Shown: piece after piece, positions 1 through 9,441 of the stretch
Numbering within the stretch: the first letter of the stretch is position 1
Layout of the letters: each line of letters begins with the position of its first letter
Assembly: GCA_033398695.1 (NCBI GenBank)
Contig: CM065811.1
Span: 76,078,001 to 76,142,000, forward strand
DNA: 64,000 bases
DNA from: Orobanche coerulescens
Lineage: Eukaryota > Streptophyta > Magnoliopsida > Lamiales > Orobanchaceae
Direction of reading: 5' to 3'
Program-made: the position numbers and the translations under genes
The notes under the pieces: generated by a model
The model's input: the letters and a program-made list of their open reading frames with translations, nothing else
The model's database searches: none
Told to the model about the DNA's origin: nothing

Positions 1-180
1 TAGTAGGGATACTTACATCCACAGATCGCACGAAGATGATGGTTGCATCTTGATACTAATCACGGCCGACATCACAGATGACGCGTCGCGACACGACTTA
101 GACAGACACAATCTGACAGAACAAGACACGACAATACCCGACAACCTAGGTTTCCGCAACCTAAGCTCCGATACCATAAA
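1..180 (-). mobile_element. 5' leader of a Tekay-like element truncated by the window edge
   Basis: Read on the minus strand, this stretch follows directly after an LTR end and begins with a primer binding site, so it is the untranslated leader of an element whose gag-pol lies to the left of position 1. No coding domain is visible in the 180 bases present. The open frame on the plus strand here has no recognisable similarity and is treated as chance. Confidence 0.7.
161..176 (-). other. Primer binding site (initiator-Met tRNA type)
   Basis: The minus strand reads TGGTATCGGAGCTTAG four bases after the LTR end. This matches the complement of the 3' end of plant initiator methionine tRNA with one change (CGG for CAG). 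The Tekay element at 47716 has the same variant. Confidence 0.8.
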
Positions 181-858
181 TGTAACACCCCCAGAATCAA
201 ACCGGGAATATTACACGCCGCAGACCCTCTCCGTGAGGATCCACCAGGCTAGACATACAAACAACACAACTCATTACATACCGACATGATAAAATACCAA
301 TCAACATACTAACTTGGTCTTTCGTCACAAACATACAAGTCAAAATGCACATTTCTATCTCGACTCATACCCATGCAAGGGTAAAATACACTCACAAACC
401 AAAAGTACGACAGCGGAAAAGACCATATACGAACTCCGGATAACTGTATCCAAAACTGGCCTTCATGTGATTAGTATCATTCGCCTTCCATCATCCTTCG
501 CACTGATCCTGTGTTTAACTCCCAAACCTGCATGTACCTGGATGCAAAAACAAATATCCACCCCCGAATACTCGGGGGTTAGCAAAACTCCACTGTTTTG
601 CTAGTACAAGTATAAAGTGCAAATACGAGCCATACATAACACATTCGGAGAATACAACAACAGACTTCCCGAGATATTTTGTTAATTAAAAATAGTTCTA
701 AGTCTTGAAAGTAGAAACAAAACAAGAAAGCACTTTGAAAACACTTCCAAATCTCGGGAGTTTTGAAAACATTTATGATTGAACAGTTCTTAATTCCTCG
801 AAAGTCACTTAGGGTCACAGCCCCAAAGTTCATTTTCCAAAATACAAATCCGTTAACA

Positions 859-960
859 AAACACGGGGTCCACGACCCGATCATTTCGATCACCAAACAC
901 AGGGTCCACGACCCGATCAGTCCAATCACCAAACACAGGGTCCACAACCCGTTCATTCAC
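859..960. repeat. Tandem repeat, three 36-bp units in the R/U5 of the 5' LTR
   Basis: Units begin at 859, 895 and 931 with AAACAC(A/G)GGGTCCAC. The third unit is diverged. The position, downstream of the LTR promoter, matches tandem repeats in the other Tekay LTRs. Confidence 0.8.
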
Positions 961-1126
961 TTCAATTCACTTCCAAAAAAAACACATTACACATAACACA
1001 TTATTTTTATGCCATTTTAGCCAAACACCAAGACTCGATATATAATGTCTCTCGACGCCGAGCACCAAGCATTGTGATACTCCGGACATATCACAATTAT
1101 TCATCAGTACAAACATTCTGGCAATT

Positions 1127-1295
1127 CTCGCGACCCGGTCCGGCCCTCAAGCCACCAAGTCCCTATGTGCCCCGTCGAGCAATCCCCAGGTGAGAATGCC
1201 CACTCGAAGTAACCCTCGCGACCCGGTCTAGCCGCTAAGCCACCAGGTCCCCATGTGACTCCATAGAGTCAATCCCCGGGTGAGAGTACCCGAGA
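1127..1295. repeat. Imperfect tandem repeat, two ~87-bp units in R/U5
   Basis: Two copies begin near 1127 and 1214 with CTCGCGACCCGGTC and share CTAAGCCACCA(A/G)GTCC-like cores. They occupy the same place in the LTR as the four 83-bp units of the Tekay LTRs at 22148 and 28945. Confidence 0.7.
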
Positions 1296-2403
1296 AAAAC
1301 TTACAACTCTCATCAATTCACAATTTCCAAAACCGAAATCCTCAAGAGTCAATCACAATATATATAGTCGAGGTATTTTGCTAGAATGGCCAAATGTCCA
1401 ACACACACTCACGACCCAAAGCTTATACAATTAACAAAGAAGCACACCATCTAAACAGCACCAAACGACACAACCCATATCACATAAGTTCACATATTCA
1501 CGCACATCCGTATGACTCCACATGAAATCTTAACAAAATAATTGAACCTTAACTTACCAACAACAAAATCACACATAATGGCATCACTCAAAAATAAGGT
1601 GATCCTATACTCGACACTAATACGCGTAGTCAATTAAGCACATTAATTCACGAACACAAGAATCCTCTTTTAATAAAACCATGATTGTAGATATACCGAT
1701 TCTTTAAAAAAATGCTTGTAAACAATTCGTTTAGCACGTATCATCAATTTTCAACCATCATATTCACAAAACACGTAATGTATGGGCAAGATACTTGCCT
1801 CAATAGTTGATACTGGACACTCCGACGAACCTGGCTCAACTGAAAAACCTCGAACACCCACAACTCTTCGGCGGAAACGACGGTAACACCACCGATCGGG
1901 AAACGGCAAACGGAAGAATTCCGAATCGAGTTATTCGCAGGTAACCTGACCTTAACATCATACCGTCAAAAATAAACGATAGTACGAGGAAGAATAATCG
2001 TAGAACTCCCAAAACCCCCCCTCTAAGGATTTTCACCGGACACCTTCAAGGCACCGATTAGGAACTCAACAAAACGAAGAATCTTTAACAATCGAACCAT
2101 GGATCAACAAGGAAATTGGTATAATATGACTTAATAATCATAAATTCATCACAAATATAAGTTATCACGGATCAAACGGGCGAAATCAACAAAACCCCCC
2201 AATTTTCCCAAAACTAGGATTTTAGGAAAACTAACCTTGATTCGCTGGATTGAAGGATGTTATGGAGTGATTAATCGATGACATGACCTCCCAAACTTCG
2301 TGGATTAGTTGTATAACAACATGTCTTCAAGTTCCCAAAGGATCCATCCACGGAAGAGAAAGAGAGAAATGGAAAAAATGACTGAAACTGGACTGCTCGG
2401 CCA

Positions 2404-2411
2404 TATTTATA
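2404..2411 (-). promoter_or_regulatory. LTR TATA box
   Basis: The minus strand reads TATAAATA in CCAGTATAAATATGG. It sits immediately downstream of the dyad array on the transcribed strand and is the probable core promoter of the element. Confidence 0.75.
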
Positions 2412-2422
2412 CTGGTGCAGCC

Positions 2423-2815
2423 TAGCGTGCGCTAGGCTGCCGAGCTAGCGTGCGCTAACGGGCGGTCATGGTCGAGAATGTTCGGCCAGGGCCCGCCTTC
2501 ATGCGCTGGACACGTGCGCTGTCGGCCCGGGCCGCAATCCAGAGACTTCCTGGACTAGACCGCACGGCCAGGTAGCGTGCGCAGCCTTCCGTCCGTAGCG
2601 TGCGCTACCTACCGACCGTAGCGTGCGCAGTGTCCGACAGTAGCGTGCGCTACCTGCCGATCCTCCCGAGTCTAGAACTTCTCTGCCCCTACTGTATCAG
2701 CCGACTAGCGTGCGCAGCTAACCGGCCGTAGCATGCGCTGCCTCCCGGCCGTAGCGTGCGCTACCTTCCGGCCGTAGCGTGCGCTACCTTCCGGCCGTAG
2801 CGTGCGCTATGCTGG
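2423..2815. repeat. Promoter-proximal dyad array, TAGCGTGCGCTA type
   Basis: About eleven copies of TAGCGTGCGCTA or close variants, the last ones spaced about 23 bp apart. The motif is the complement of TAGCGCACGCTA found in SIRE-like copia LTRs and in another Tekay family in this window. It ends about 12 bp from the TATA box. Confidence 0.9.
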
Positions 2816-2828
2816 TTCCTGCCGCACC

Positions 2829-2932
2829 TGCCCGGACAGTGCCTGCACCTGTCCGGCCAGTGCCTCCACTCGTGCGGCCAGTGCCTGCAACCATCCGGCC
2901 AGTGCCCGCAACCCTCCGGCCAGTGCCCGACC
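2829..2932. repeat. Second U3 array, CGGCCAGTGCC type
   Basis: Seven near copies of CCGGCCAGTGCC spaced 16-20 bp, next to the TAGCGTGCGCTA array and upstream of it on the transcribed strand. The spurious long frames on both strands over 2761-3038 are translations of this array. Confidence 0.85.
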
Positions 2933-3151
2933 ACCATGATTCGACTCGATTTTCCAAAATCGCACGGAACGAACACGACAAAACACTCGGGACAACATCA
3001 TCGATCCGAAATGAAAACAATGGATAACCAATCATCACCTATGGTCATAAACGCCAAAATTAGTTGTCGAGAAAAGAATACCGGCACTCGACAACCGGGA
3101 AATATCCGTAAAAAATCCAAAATAACCGGAATGAAAATCATGGGTATTACA

Positions 3152-3850
3152 CGCTAGACATGCATTTGTACCTTTGGAACAGTTTACAGACCGTTCAGTT
3201 CAGTCATGTCAAAGCACCGTTAGCGCACGCTACACAGAGATATTAGCGCACGCTAATAGTTCAAAATTCAGCATATGAAGAAGGACTTGACACTATAAAT
3301 ACCCATATCATTTGGGTATCTCAACACACAACTTCAAGCATTCAAAGCATTATTGAGATCAGATTACTATTGTTTATTACATTCTAAGTTGTGACAAGAA
3401 AAGATACAAGAGTGATACACATTGTAATATTTCATATACTTTGTATCTTCCTTATTGGTTGTGAGTGTTGCATCACTCAGACTCGAGCTTGATAGAAACG
3501 AATCAAGAGTCACTAATCCGGTGTTATTAGGATCTTTGATCCGGCATTGTTAGGATTACACTCTAACATTCGTAAATGAGGATTGTCTAGTTCCGATAGA
3601 ACACTAGATATAAAAGTTTATTTTGAGAGTGGTTGTGCTTGGACCAATAGAAGAAGAGCTTGTAACGGTAATCCCTCGACCGATAGAAGAGAGGTGCAGA
3701 GGTTTTGATCTTCATCCTATAGAAAAAGATACAGAGAGAGATAACGTAGGCACGTTTGGCTGAACCTCTATAAATCCTTGTGTGATTTATTTTCCGCACT
3801 TTATATTTACGCTTCCGCAACACAGCACAAATACCGAAATTGCTACAACA
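3152..3850 (+). mobile_element. 3' part of a SIRE/Maximus-like copia LTR
   Basis: The LTR is missing its 5' part because of the Tekay insertion at 3151. It keeps two array motifs (3222 and 3244), a TATA box at 3294-3300 (CACTATAAATACCC), R and U5, and ends GCTACAACA before a primer site. It is closely similar to 17980-18470 and, toward its end, to 15000-15205. Confidence 0.85.
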
Positions 3851-3852
3851 AT

Positions 3853-3866
3853 TGGTATCAGAGCGG
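3853..3866 (+). other. Primer binding site (initiator-Met tRNA)
   Basis: TGGTATCAGAGCGG lies two bases after the LTR end. It is the canonical plant copia primer site. Confidence 0.9.
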
Positions 3867-3907
3867 TACCTCCAATAAGTGGCTTAACATCCGAGGAGTC
3901 GATCCAA

Positions 3908-4663
3908 ATGGCATTTCAATTTGCTCCAAATGAAGATCTTGTGTCGAACCAATCTCCATTCTTGGACAGATCAAATTATATGAAATGGAAGAAGAAGATG
4001 TCAATCTTCATCCAAGCTTATGATATTGAGCTTTGGAAAATCATATGTCTAGGTCCGAAAATTCCCATGAATTCCAGTGGAACTATAAAAGGTTTCGAAG
4101 AATATGATGGCATGGATTGGGAGAATGATCACCAAAATTGTAAGGCAACGCAAATGCTTTATTGTGCCTTAAATCCGGAAGATCTCAATTGTATTTCCTC
4201 GTGTAATAGTACCAAAGAAATTTGGAAGAAGTTAGAGGCAACTCGCGAAGGAACAAATCAAGCAACATGGAGCGATGAAGATGAAGATGATGATCTCAAT
4301 CAAAATCTCGCTCTCATGGCCCGGAGTTCATTCGACGATAGCGACGTCGAAAGTCAAGTAAGTAATTCTTACGATGAACTTTTTGAAGCATTCGAGTTAT
4401 TACATACGGACTATCAAAATATTTTAAGTGAAATTAAATCCCTTAAATCTAAATATAAAATATTAGAAACTAAAAATTCCAAAATTCTTGAAAAAGGGAA
4501 ATTTGTTGAGATCGATCATTCTAAATGTATTGAAAACGAAAATATATTAAAGGATGATCTCTTGAAAATTCAAACCGAGCTCAAAAACTTAACGAAGAAA
4601 TTCTCTCTTGGAAACGGGAAATTTGCAAAATATGCTCTCGGTTCAAAAATACACGTTGAATAA
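3908..4663 (+). CDS. SIRE-like copia Gag with internal deletion (non-autonomous family)
   Basis: Gag would form the particle that packages the element RNA. The start was chosen at 3908 because MAFQFAPNEDL aligns with the second copy at 15263. Residues ~20-45 (SNYMKWKKKMSIFIQAYDIE) are the conserved N-terminal block before the UBN2 gag domain. At EGTNQ|ATWSDEDE (near residue 118) the protein jumps from early UBN2 to the acidic region that follows the zinc knuckle in full-length relatives, so most of UBN2 and the CCHC knuckle are absent. The C-terminal half is charged, probably coiled coil. The same join occurs in the copy at 15263, so the deletion predates amplification. Packaging would need Gag from a complete relative. 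The reading frame is open, 251 residues. Confidence 0.8.
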   Translation: MAFQFAPNEDLVSNQSPFLDRSNYMKWKKKMSIFIQAYDIELWKIICLGPKIPMNSSGTIKGFEEYDGMDWENDHQNCKATQMLYCALNPEDLNCISSCNSTKEIWKKLEATREGTNQATWSDEDEDDDLNQNLALMARSSFDDSDVESQVSNSYDELFEAFELLHTDYQNILSEIKSLKSKYKILETKNSKILEKGKFVEIDHSKCIENENILKDDLLKIQTELKNLTKKFSLGNGKFAKYALGSKIHVE

Positions 4664-5350
4664 ACAGGGGTTAAGATTCAAATCACGTTCTAAAAACGAA
4701 TCCGTAAATTTCAAGATATCCCATTGTGAAAAATATTTGAAAATTGGGCACCACATTTAAGTTGTAAAAGCCCACGCCAAACGATTAAAATCAAAAAAAT
4801 TTGGATTCCAAAAGGAACCGTTATTCCTAACATCGTCCATATTTCAAAACAAAAATCGACTTTCAGTTGGATCACCAAAAATTAATTTTTAACAATTAAT
4901 ATTTTACAAAGGGGGAGATAATATTTTCAGGGGGAGTTGTTTCCTATTCATGCATAATTATACTCATCAATTGGTATCATGCATATTCAATAATTGATAT
5001 CCTCTATATTTTTTTTACACTTTGTGGTGAATACAAAAAGGCGGAGAAGGAGTTGAATCGGATAAAAAGCGTCATGAAAGATATGACGAGAAAAATAAAA
5101 AGTAAAACGGAGGAGAAAATAATAAAAATCGAATAAGTCGAAAAGGAGAAGAAAGCATACAAAAAGGGGGAGAAACGAAGGAGTTGAAAAATAAGAAACA
5201 AAGAAGTCGAAAATGACAAGAAAAAAAAGATTGGTGAAACTAACGAGACGATCAAAGCCGAAAACTTTGAAACGTACATATATATATATATATATATTGC
5301 ATGTTTTATCCAATTCAAGTGTTGTTTTGTAATCATCAAAAAGGGGGATC
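4664..5350 (+). mobile_element. 3' internal region of the gag-only SIRE element, pol missing
   Basis: Positions 4664-4880 still encode, in broken frames, the linker between gag and protease (an IWIPKGTVIPN-like block). The sequence then passes straight into 3' terminal features: AAAGGGGGAGATAAT at 4913, GGGGGAG at 4931, and the SIRE-type polypurine tract ATCATCAAAAAGGGGGAT at about 5333-5350. Protease, integrase, reverse transcriptase and RNase H are all absent. Positions 5030-5260 are unusually purine-rich on the plus strand. Confidence 0.75.
5277..5299. repeat. (TA)n microsatellite
   Basis: An uninterrupted run of alternating TA in the 3' internal region of the SIRE-like element. Confidence 0.9.
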
Positions 5351-6260
5351 GGCACAGAGACCGGCCGACCGAGCCAGAGTCAAATAGCCATGACAGACTT
5401 ACAGATCGAAGGACCCAGAACAGGACCAAGCGCAGAGCGATCGACTGCCAAGGCGATCGTCTCCCGGCAGCTAGCGATCGTCCCAAGTACCCGATCACGG
5501 ACGACCGTCTCATGCCATGTGCAAATGCCAGCATCCGTCAAAGGCCGAGTCTCGGAGAGCAGACCCACGTGCAGATCCGTAAAAGGCACCATTAGATAAG
5601 GCCCTTTGACCCCAGCCTGTCACCATCCTTCACCTACCGACAGACCCGCCGAAAGGTGCAAAGTGGGACCTCCTAGACAGCGACTCAGGACGCGTGCAGA
5701 CTTCTCATTGGCTCACATAGCTGGCGGCCAGCAGCAGCCGCGGAATTTGAGTCAACCAGCCCATGTGCTACGGACGATCGCCCCCATTATTATAATACAT
5801 GAAAGATGATCGCCCGTCAGTACAAAGGCATCCCAACTCCTATAAATAGAAGGCTTCCTACACTTGGGAATCTCTCTGGCTTTTTCTCATAAACAGTTGG
5901 CTTCTCTCTTGGCAACGCTATACACTTCGGACATCTTTCTATCTCTCACTCTCGGAACCTCTTAATCCTAAGACTGTCGGCAGAAACTAGAGCAAGAACT
6001 CAGAGCAACTCTAGTTCTTCCGCAAGCACTCAAAGCTAGATAATTAGGGTCTTTACATTCCTTGTAACTGTACTCTTACATTAATATTTGTACTCCAACG
6101 TATTCGTATTAATAATATCTCACGAGAGCATTCAAGCCCGAGGCTAACAAACCCGACAAATCTTATGTTATTCACTTTCCCACGGACGTGCTCTCGCACT
6201 TTGTTCGTTGCTCGACCATTCCAGCAATATCATCTCCGGATAATATTTCGGGCAACAACA
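5351..6260 (+). mobile_element. 5' LTR of Tat-like element X, left end lost
   Basis: It matches the X 3' LTR (13016-13992) from CGGCACAGAGACCGG onward and ends CGGGCAACAACA. The terminal TGTTGTGTCAAGATT of the partner is missing, replaced by the SIRE polypurine tract, which indicates a deletion across the junction. U3 is dense in CGATCG-containing motifs. A TATA box lies at 5841-5847. Confidence 0.85.
5841..5847 (+). promoter_or_regulatory. LTR TATA box (element X, 5' LTR)
   Basis: TATAAAT in CTCCTATAAATAGAAGG. In the 3' LTR of the same element the matching site (about 13542) reads TAAAAATA and is probably impaired. Confidence 0.7.
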
Positions 6261-6262
6261 AT

Positions 6263-6280
6263 TGGCGCTAGAAGAAGGGG
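6263..6280 (+). other. Primer binding site of element X (TGGCGC type)
   Basis: TGGCGCTAGAAGAAGGGG two bases after the LTR. TGGCGC-type primer sites complementary to tRNA-Arg are described for Tat-lineage elements. Element Y has the near-identical site at 9220. Confidence 0.75.
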
Positions 6281-6389
6281 CATATTAACCTTCATTTTCA
6301 TTCCTACCGTCTCGAAGAACACTCACTGTTCTCCGGGGCATATACTTGAAGAACCACTCACTGTTCTTCAAAGAAAGCCTTCAGAATCA

Positions 6390-7632
6390 TGACGTCCGCC
6401 ACCGCATCGAAGAGATCCACTCTCCGAGCCGCCGAACGTCATATTTTGGCTTAATCCGAGCCCCAGCCAATGGCAGAGGGTGACCGCGGTGACCCGAGAC
6501 TCTCGATCCCGCCCTCGAAAGACGGCCCTAGCCTCTCGCTCTACTAGTTCCAAACAGTGGAATAGATCGAGGAGGCCCTGACCATCCTACGGGAGTGACG
6601 GAGAGTATTCGACGCCCCCGCAATTACCCTTCAGCCATCCGCCGTGCGGGAAAACGGAATTTCAAGGGGTTACTGGCCAAGCGATCGACAAAAACCCCCA
6701 AGTCGCAAGAAAAGGCACTCACAAGGCGGGACAATTCCGTTTTCAGCCGCCTAGGAAGTGACCCATCATGGCGACCGGGGCATTCTGGCCCCAGCCATGA
6801 GACAATGGAGCCCGAGTCCGTCACCAGGAGTTCGGCATACCCAACTCCCAAAAGGCAGGTCAGCCATCTGGACCCTCCTCTCTGAAGAACCAGGATTGGC
6901 GGCGACGACCTCATCACCTGCCGCGGAGCCAGGAGGTCGGTACACGATCGCCTCGGCTCCCTCTCCGTAAGCGAAACCACGAGCGACCAGGCTACGGCAA
7001 TGGCCGCAATGCAACTCCAATTCGATGACATGAAGGCGCTCCTAGAAACTGGGGCAGGCGCCAAAAGTAAGAACGCCGGGCCGAGCGAGCCACTCGCGGT
7101 CCACATCGAGATTGCCCCCGTGCAGCCAAGGATCACTCCTCCTCAAACACCCTTGTACGAGGGGAGGTCGGACCCCAAGACTCACCTGAGCAAGTTCCGG
7201 ATCTACATGACCGGATGCGGGGCATCAGATGCGACCAGATTCCGAATGTTCCCGCTGACACTAGGCGACTTGGCCCATAGGTGCTACGTCTTATTGCCAC
7301 CGCGATCCGTCAGTTCCTTCGAACAACTGGCGAACGACTTCACATCTTACTTCGCCGCCAAGGTCGCTCGACCAGAAGCCCCCCACCGCATGATGAAAAT
7401 CAGGTAGGGGGAAGACGAGTCCGATGCAGACTACATCGACCGGGTGGATGAGATAATACTCAACGGCGAGCCCGTAAGCGACGAGATCGCCCTATACTCG
7501 GTCCTAGGGGGATTCGATGGCCTCTCGCCAATGTTCAGGCACCTTACGAAGGACATCCCACCGACCTACGCAATCTTCTGCGCCAAGGCCGCAGACTTTT
7601 TGGCCAGGCAGAGGTTACTTTGTCACCTATGA
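6390..7632 (+). pseudogene. Tat-like gag, decayed (element X)
   Basis: The structural Gag protein of a Tat-type element. The well-preserved part is 7000-7632: a domain with YEGRSDPKTHLSKF, FRMFPLTLGDLAH and the block ending FLARQRLL, typical of the Ty3 retrotransposon-gag family (capsid core). One in-frame stop (7405-7407, TAG) stands where the sister Y gag has CAG. Upstream, in the frame that aligns with Y from 9442, further stops occur where Y has CAG and CGA, and there are frameshifts, so the N-terminal half is destroyed. The ATG at 6390 (MTSATASK) is in another frame and corresponds to MSSASASK of Y. No zinc knuckle or protease follows. Confidence 0.75.
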
Positions 7633-8063
7633 GTAATGCGATCGGTGATCGAACGACGATCATCAGTCTTCCAACCCGATCGCCAGAATCAAACAACATC
7701 TCCCAAAAATGGAGGACTCGCTTGCCCTCTAAAGCTCATCATCTAACATGATAGACCTAGGCACGAGATCGCCTCCCCCAGCACAACGTATACCGTCGAG
7801 GGTCGACATCTAACATGACGATCCGAGGTAGAAGAGTGCATCCATGGTCCTGGTGGTTAATGTAACCGACTGCTTCGGCCATGCAAGGTTCCTTTGGGCT
7901 GCGATCGCTCGCCCTTCGCTTAAATATGAGGCGGGCGTAGCCGAAGGACCCTCCAAACAAATCTGTGGACACGCTCGCCTGAAAAGGTTCATAATCTAAC
8001 ATGGTGGAACCGGACAACGCGACGCGTCCCTACCCCCATCACAATGTATACCGTCGAGGGTCG
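7633..8063 (+). mobile_element. Non-coding 3' internal region of element X, part 1
   Basis: It continues at 12588 after element Y. Rich in GCGATCGC-type motifs, with short blocks shared with the 3' region of Y (for example ATACGAGGCGGGCG). No coding domain seen. Confidence 0.6.
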
Positions 8064-8068
8064 CCATC
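8064..8068. repeat. Target site duplication CCATC, left copy (element Y)
   Basis: CCATC directly before TGTTGTGTCTAG. Its partner is at 12583-12587. Confidence 0.9.
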
Positions 8069-9217
8069 TGTTGTGTCTAGAATTAACACCTTCCGACTGG
8101 CGATCGCCTAGGAGGTCGAGCGACCAAGTCGCTGCCGAGCGTCCGAGGAAGAACCGCCGACCAGCGACCAGGCGACCTAGCCTTAGCCCGGCAGACAAGC
8201 ATGAATCGCCCAGCCTAAGGTCCCAGGACAAGTCCCGGTGCCGAGCGATCGACCTCAGATACGATCGCCTCTCGGTACTCGGCGACCGACCTCTGGCAAC
8301 CGACTTATGGACGGTCATCTCTCAGCGCTTTGCCGACCGACCCTTGGTGACCGACCATTGCCGACCTTCAGTGACTGGCCGAGAACGATCCTCGGTGTCC
8401 AGCTAGAGACGACCGCATCATGACGATCTGGGCCGATGGCCATCCAGTCGGCCAAGGCCGAGCAAACAGAGGCGGCACCCACGTGCGAGATCCACAAAAG
8501 GCGGCAAACTGTCACCTACCTCACCTACCAACAGGGCCTGAGCTGCGAAAGGAGCCGACGGACAAGGCGGTGACCACGGCTGTCACCTACCTTTCCCTCG
8601 ACAAAGTCCGCCGAAAGTAACAAAGTGGGACCTCTGTGATACTTCGGACGCGTGCCGGCTCCTCATTGGGCCACTCGGTGTTCTGCCATTTGGATCTCTG
8701 GACTTTTGGCAGGCAGCCCATGTGACCTTTAGGATGATCGCCCCATTACATTAATGGCCGAAAGGCGATCGCCCACTAGGGGACAAGGCACCTCAACCCC
8801 TATATAAAGAGGGCAGCCTGCACTTGGATTCGACTGCATTCCCGCATTTCACACCATACGGAAGAAAAATACTTACACTTGGCTAACATACAACTCTTGG
8901 CAACATTATCTTTCGGTCTTACTTCTCGGCCTATCTCATCCAGCAGATTATCGGCGGGGACGAAGAACACCGAGCTTCGCTCAAGAGCCGGATTAACAGA
9001 GTCTTTTTACACTCATTGTATTTAGATTTCTCTCATTAATACTTGTATCCACGAATATTCGTATTAATAACATCTCGCGAGAGCATTCAAGCCCGGGCCT
9101 AACAAACCCGGCAAATCTTGTATTATTTATCTACTCTCGGAAGTGCTCCCGCAATTGTTGTTTGTTGTCCGTCTTCCAGCAGTATTAATCTTCGGATAAA
9201 TACTTTGGGCAACAACA
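8069..9217 (+). mobile_element. 5' LTR of element Y (1,149 bp)
   Basis: U3 is packed with GCGATCGCC-like dyads up to the TATA box TATATAAA at 8801-8808. It ends GGGCAACAACA. It differs from the 3' LTR mainly at CAG, CTG and GGCC sites (compare 8366-8450 with 11722-11806). Confidence 0.9.
8801..8808 (+). promoter_or_regulatory. LTR TATA box (element Y)
   Basis: TATATAAA within CCCCTATATAAAGAGGG. The same site in the 3' LTR is at 12163-12170. Confidence 0.75.
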
Positions 9218-9219
9218 AT

Positions 9220-9237
9220 TGGCGCTAGAGGAAGGGG
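9220..9237 (+). other. Primer binding site of element Y (TGGCGC type)
   Basis: TGGCGCTAGAGGAAGGGG two bases after the 5' LTR. Two bases differ from the site of element X. Confidence 0.75.
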
Positions 9238-9441
9238 ATCCAACCCTCGATTTTTTATACCTACCGTCCCGAAGAACACTCACTGTTCTCGGGGCAGATA
9301 CTTGAAGTGACACTTACTGCACTTCAAAGAAATCCTTCAGAAATCATGTCTTCCGCCTCCGCGTCGAAGAAAGCCGACGACCGGCCAAACCCCTGTTCCG
9401 TCGGTCCGAGCCACACCCGATGGTGGAGGGTAGCGCGCTGA

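Larger units (their letters stand above)
181..3151 (-). mobile_element. 5' LTR of a minus-strand Tekay-like Ty3/gypsy element (2,971 bp)
   Basis: On the minus strand the LTR starts TGTAATACCC (at 3151) and ends GGGTGTTACA (at 181), with the primer site just beyond, which makes it the 5' LTR. Termini, length and layout match the other Tekay LTRs in the window. U3 is 3151 to about 2400 and holds two kinds of dyad array (2423-2932). A TATA box follows at 2404-2411, then a long R/U5 with two short tandem repeats (859-960 and 1127-1295). The insertion point lies inside a SIRE LTR: sequence from 3152 continues the copy seen from about 17979. The expected target duplication would be CGCTA (3152-3156), but its partner lies outside the window. 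Confidence 0.85.

Noticed and set aside
2761..3038. Repetitive open frames over 2761-3038 on both strands
   Set aside because: By-products of the CGGCCAGTGCC array, absent outside it.
5004..5534. 176-residue minus-strand ORF
   Set aside because: It spans the SIRE/Tat junction and low-complexity purine-rich DNA; hydrophobic only because of T-rich codons.
8044..8406. Possible proteins in the Tat LTRs (8044-8406, 7989-8318, 11425-11727)
   Set aside because: They lie in U3, occur on both strands because CGATCG motifs are palindromic and lack stops, and are not preserved between X and Y.
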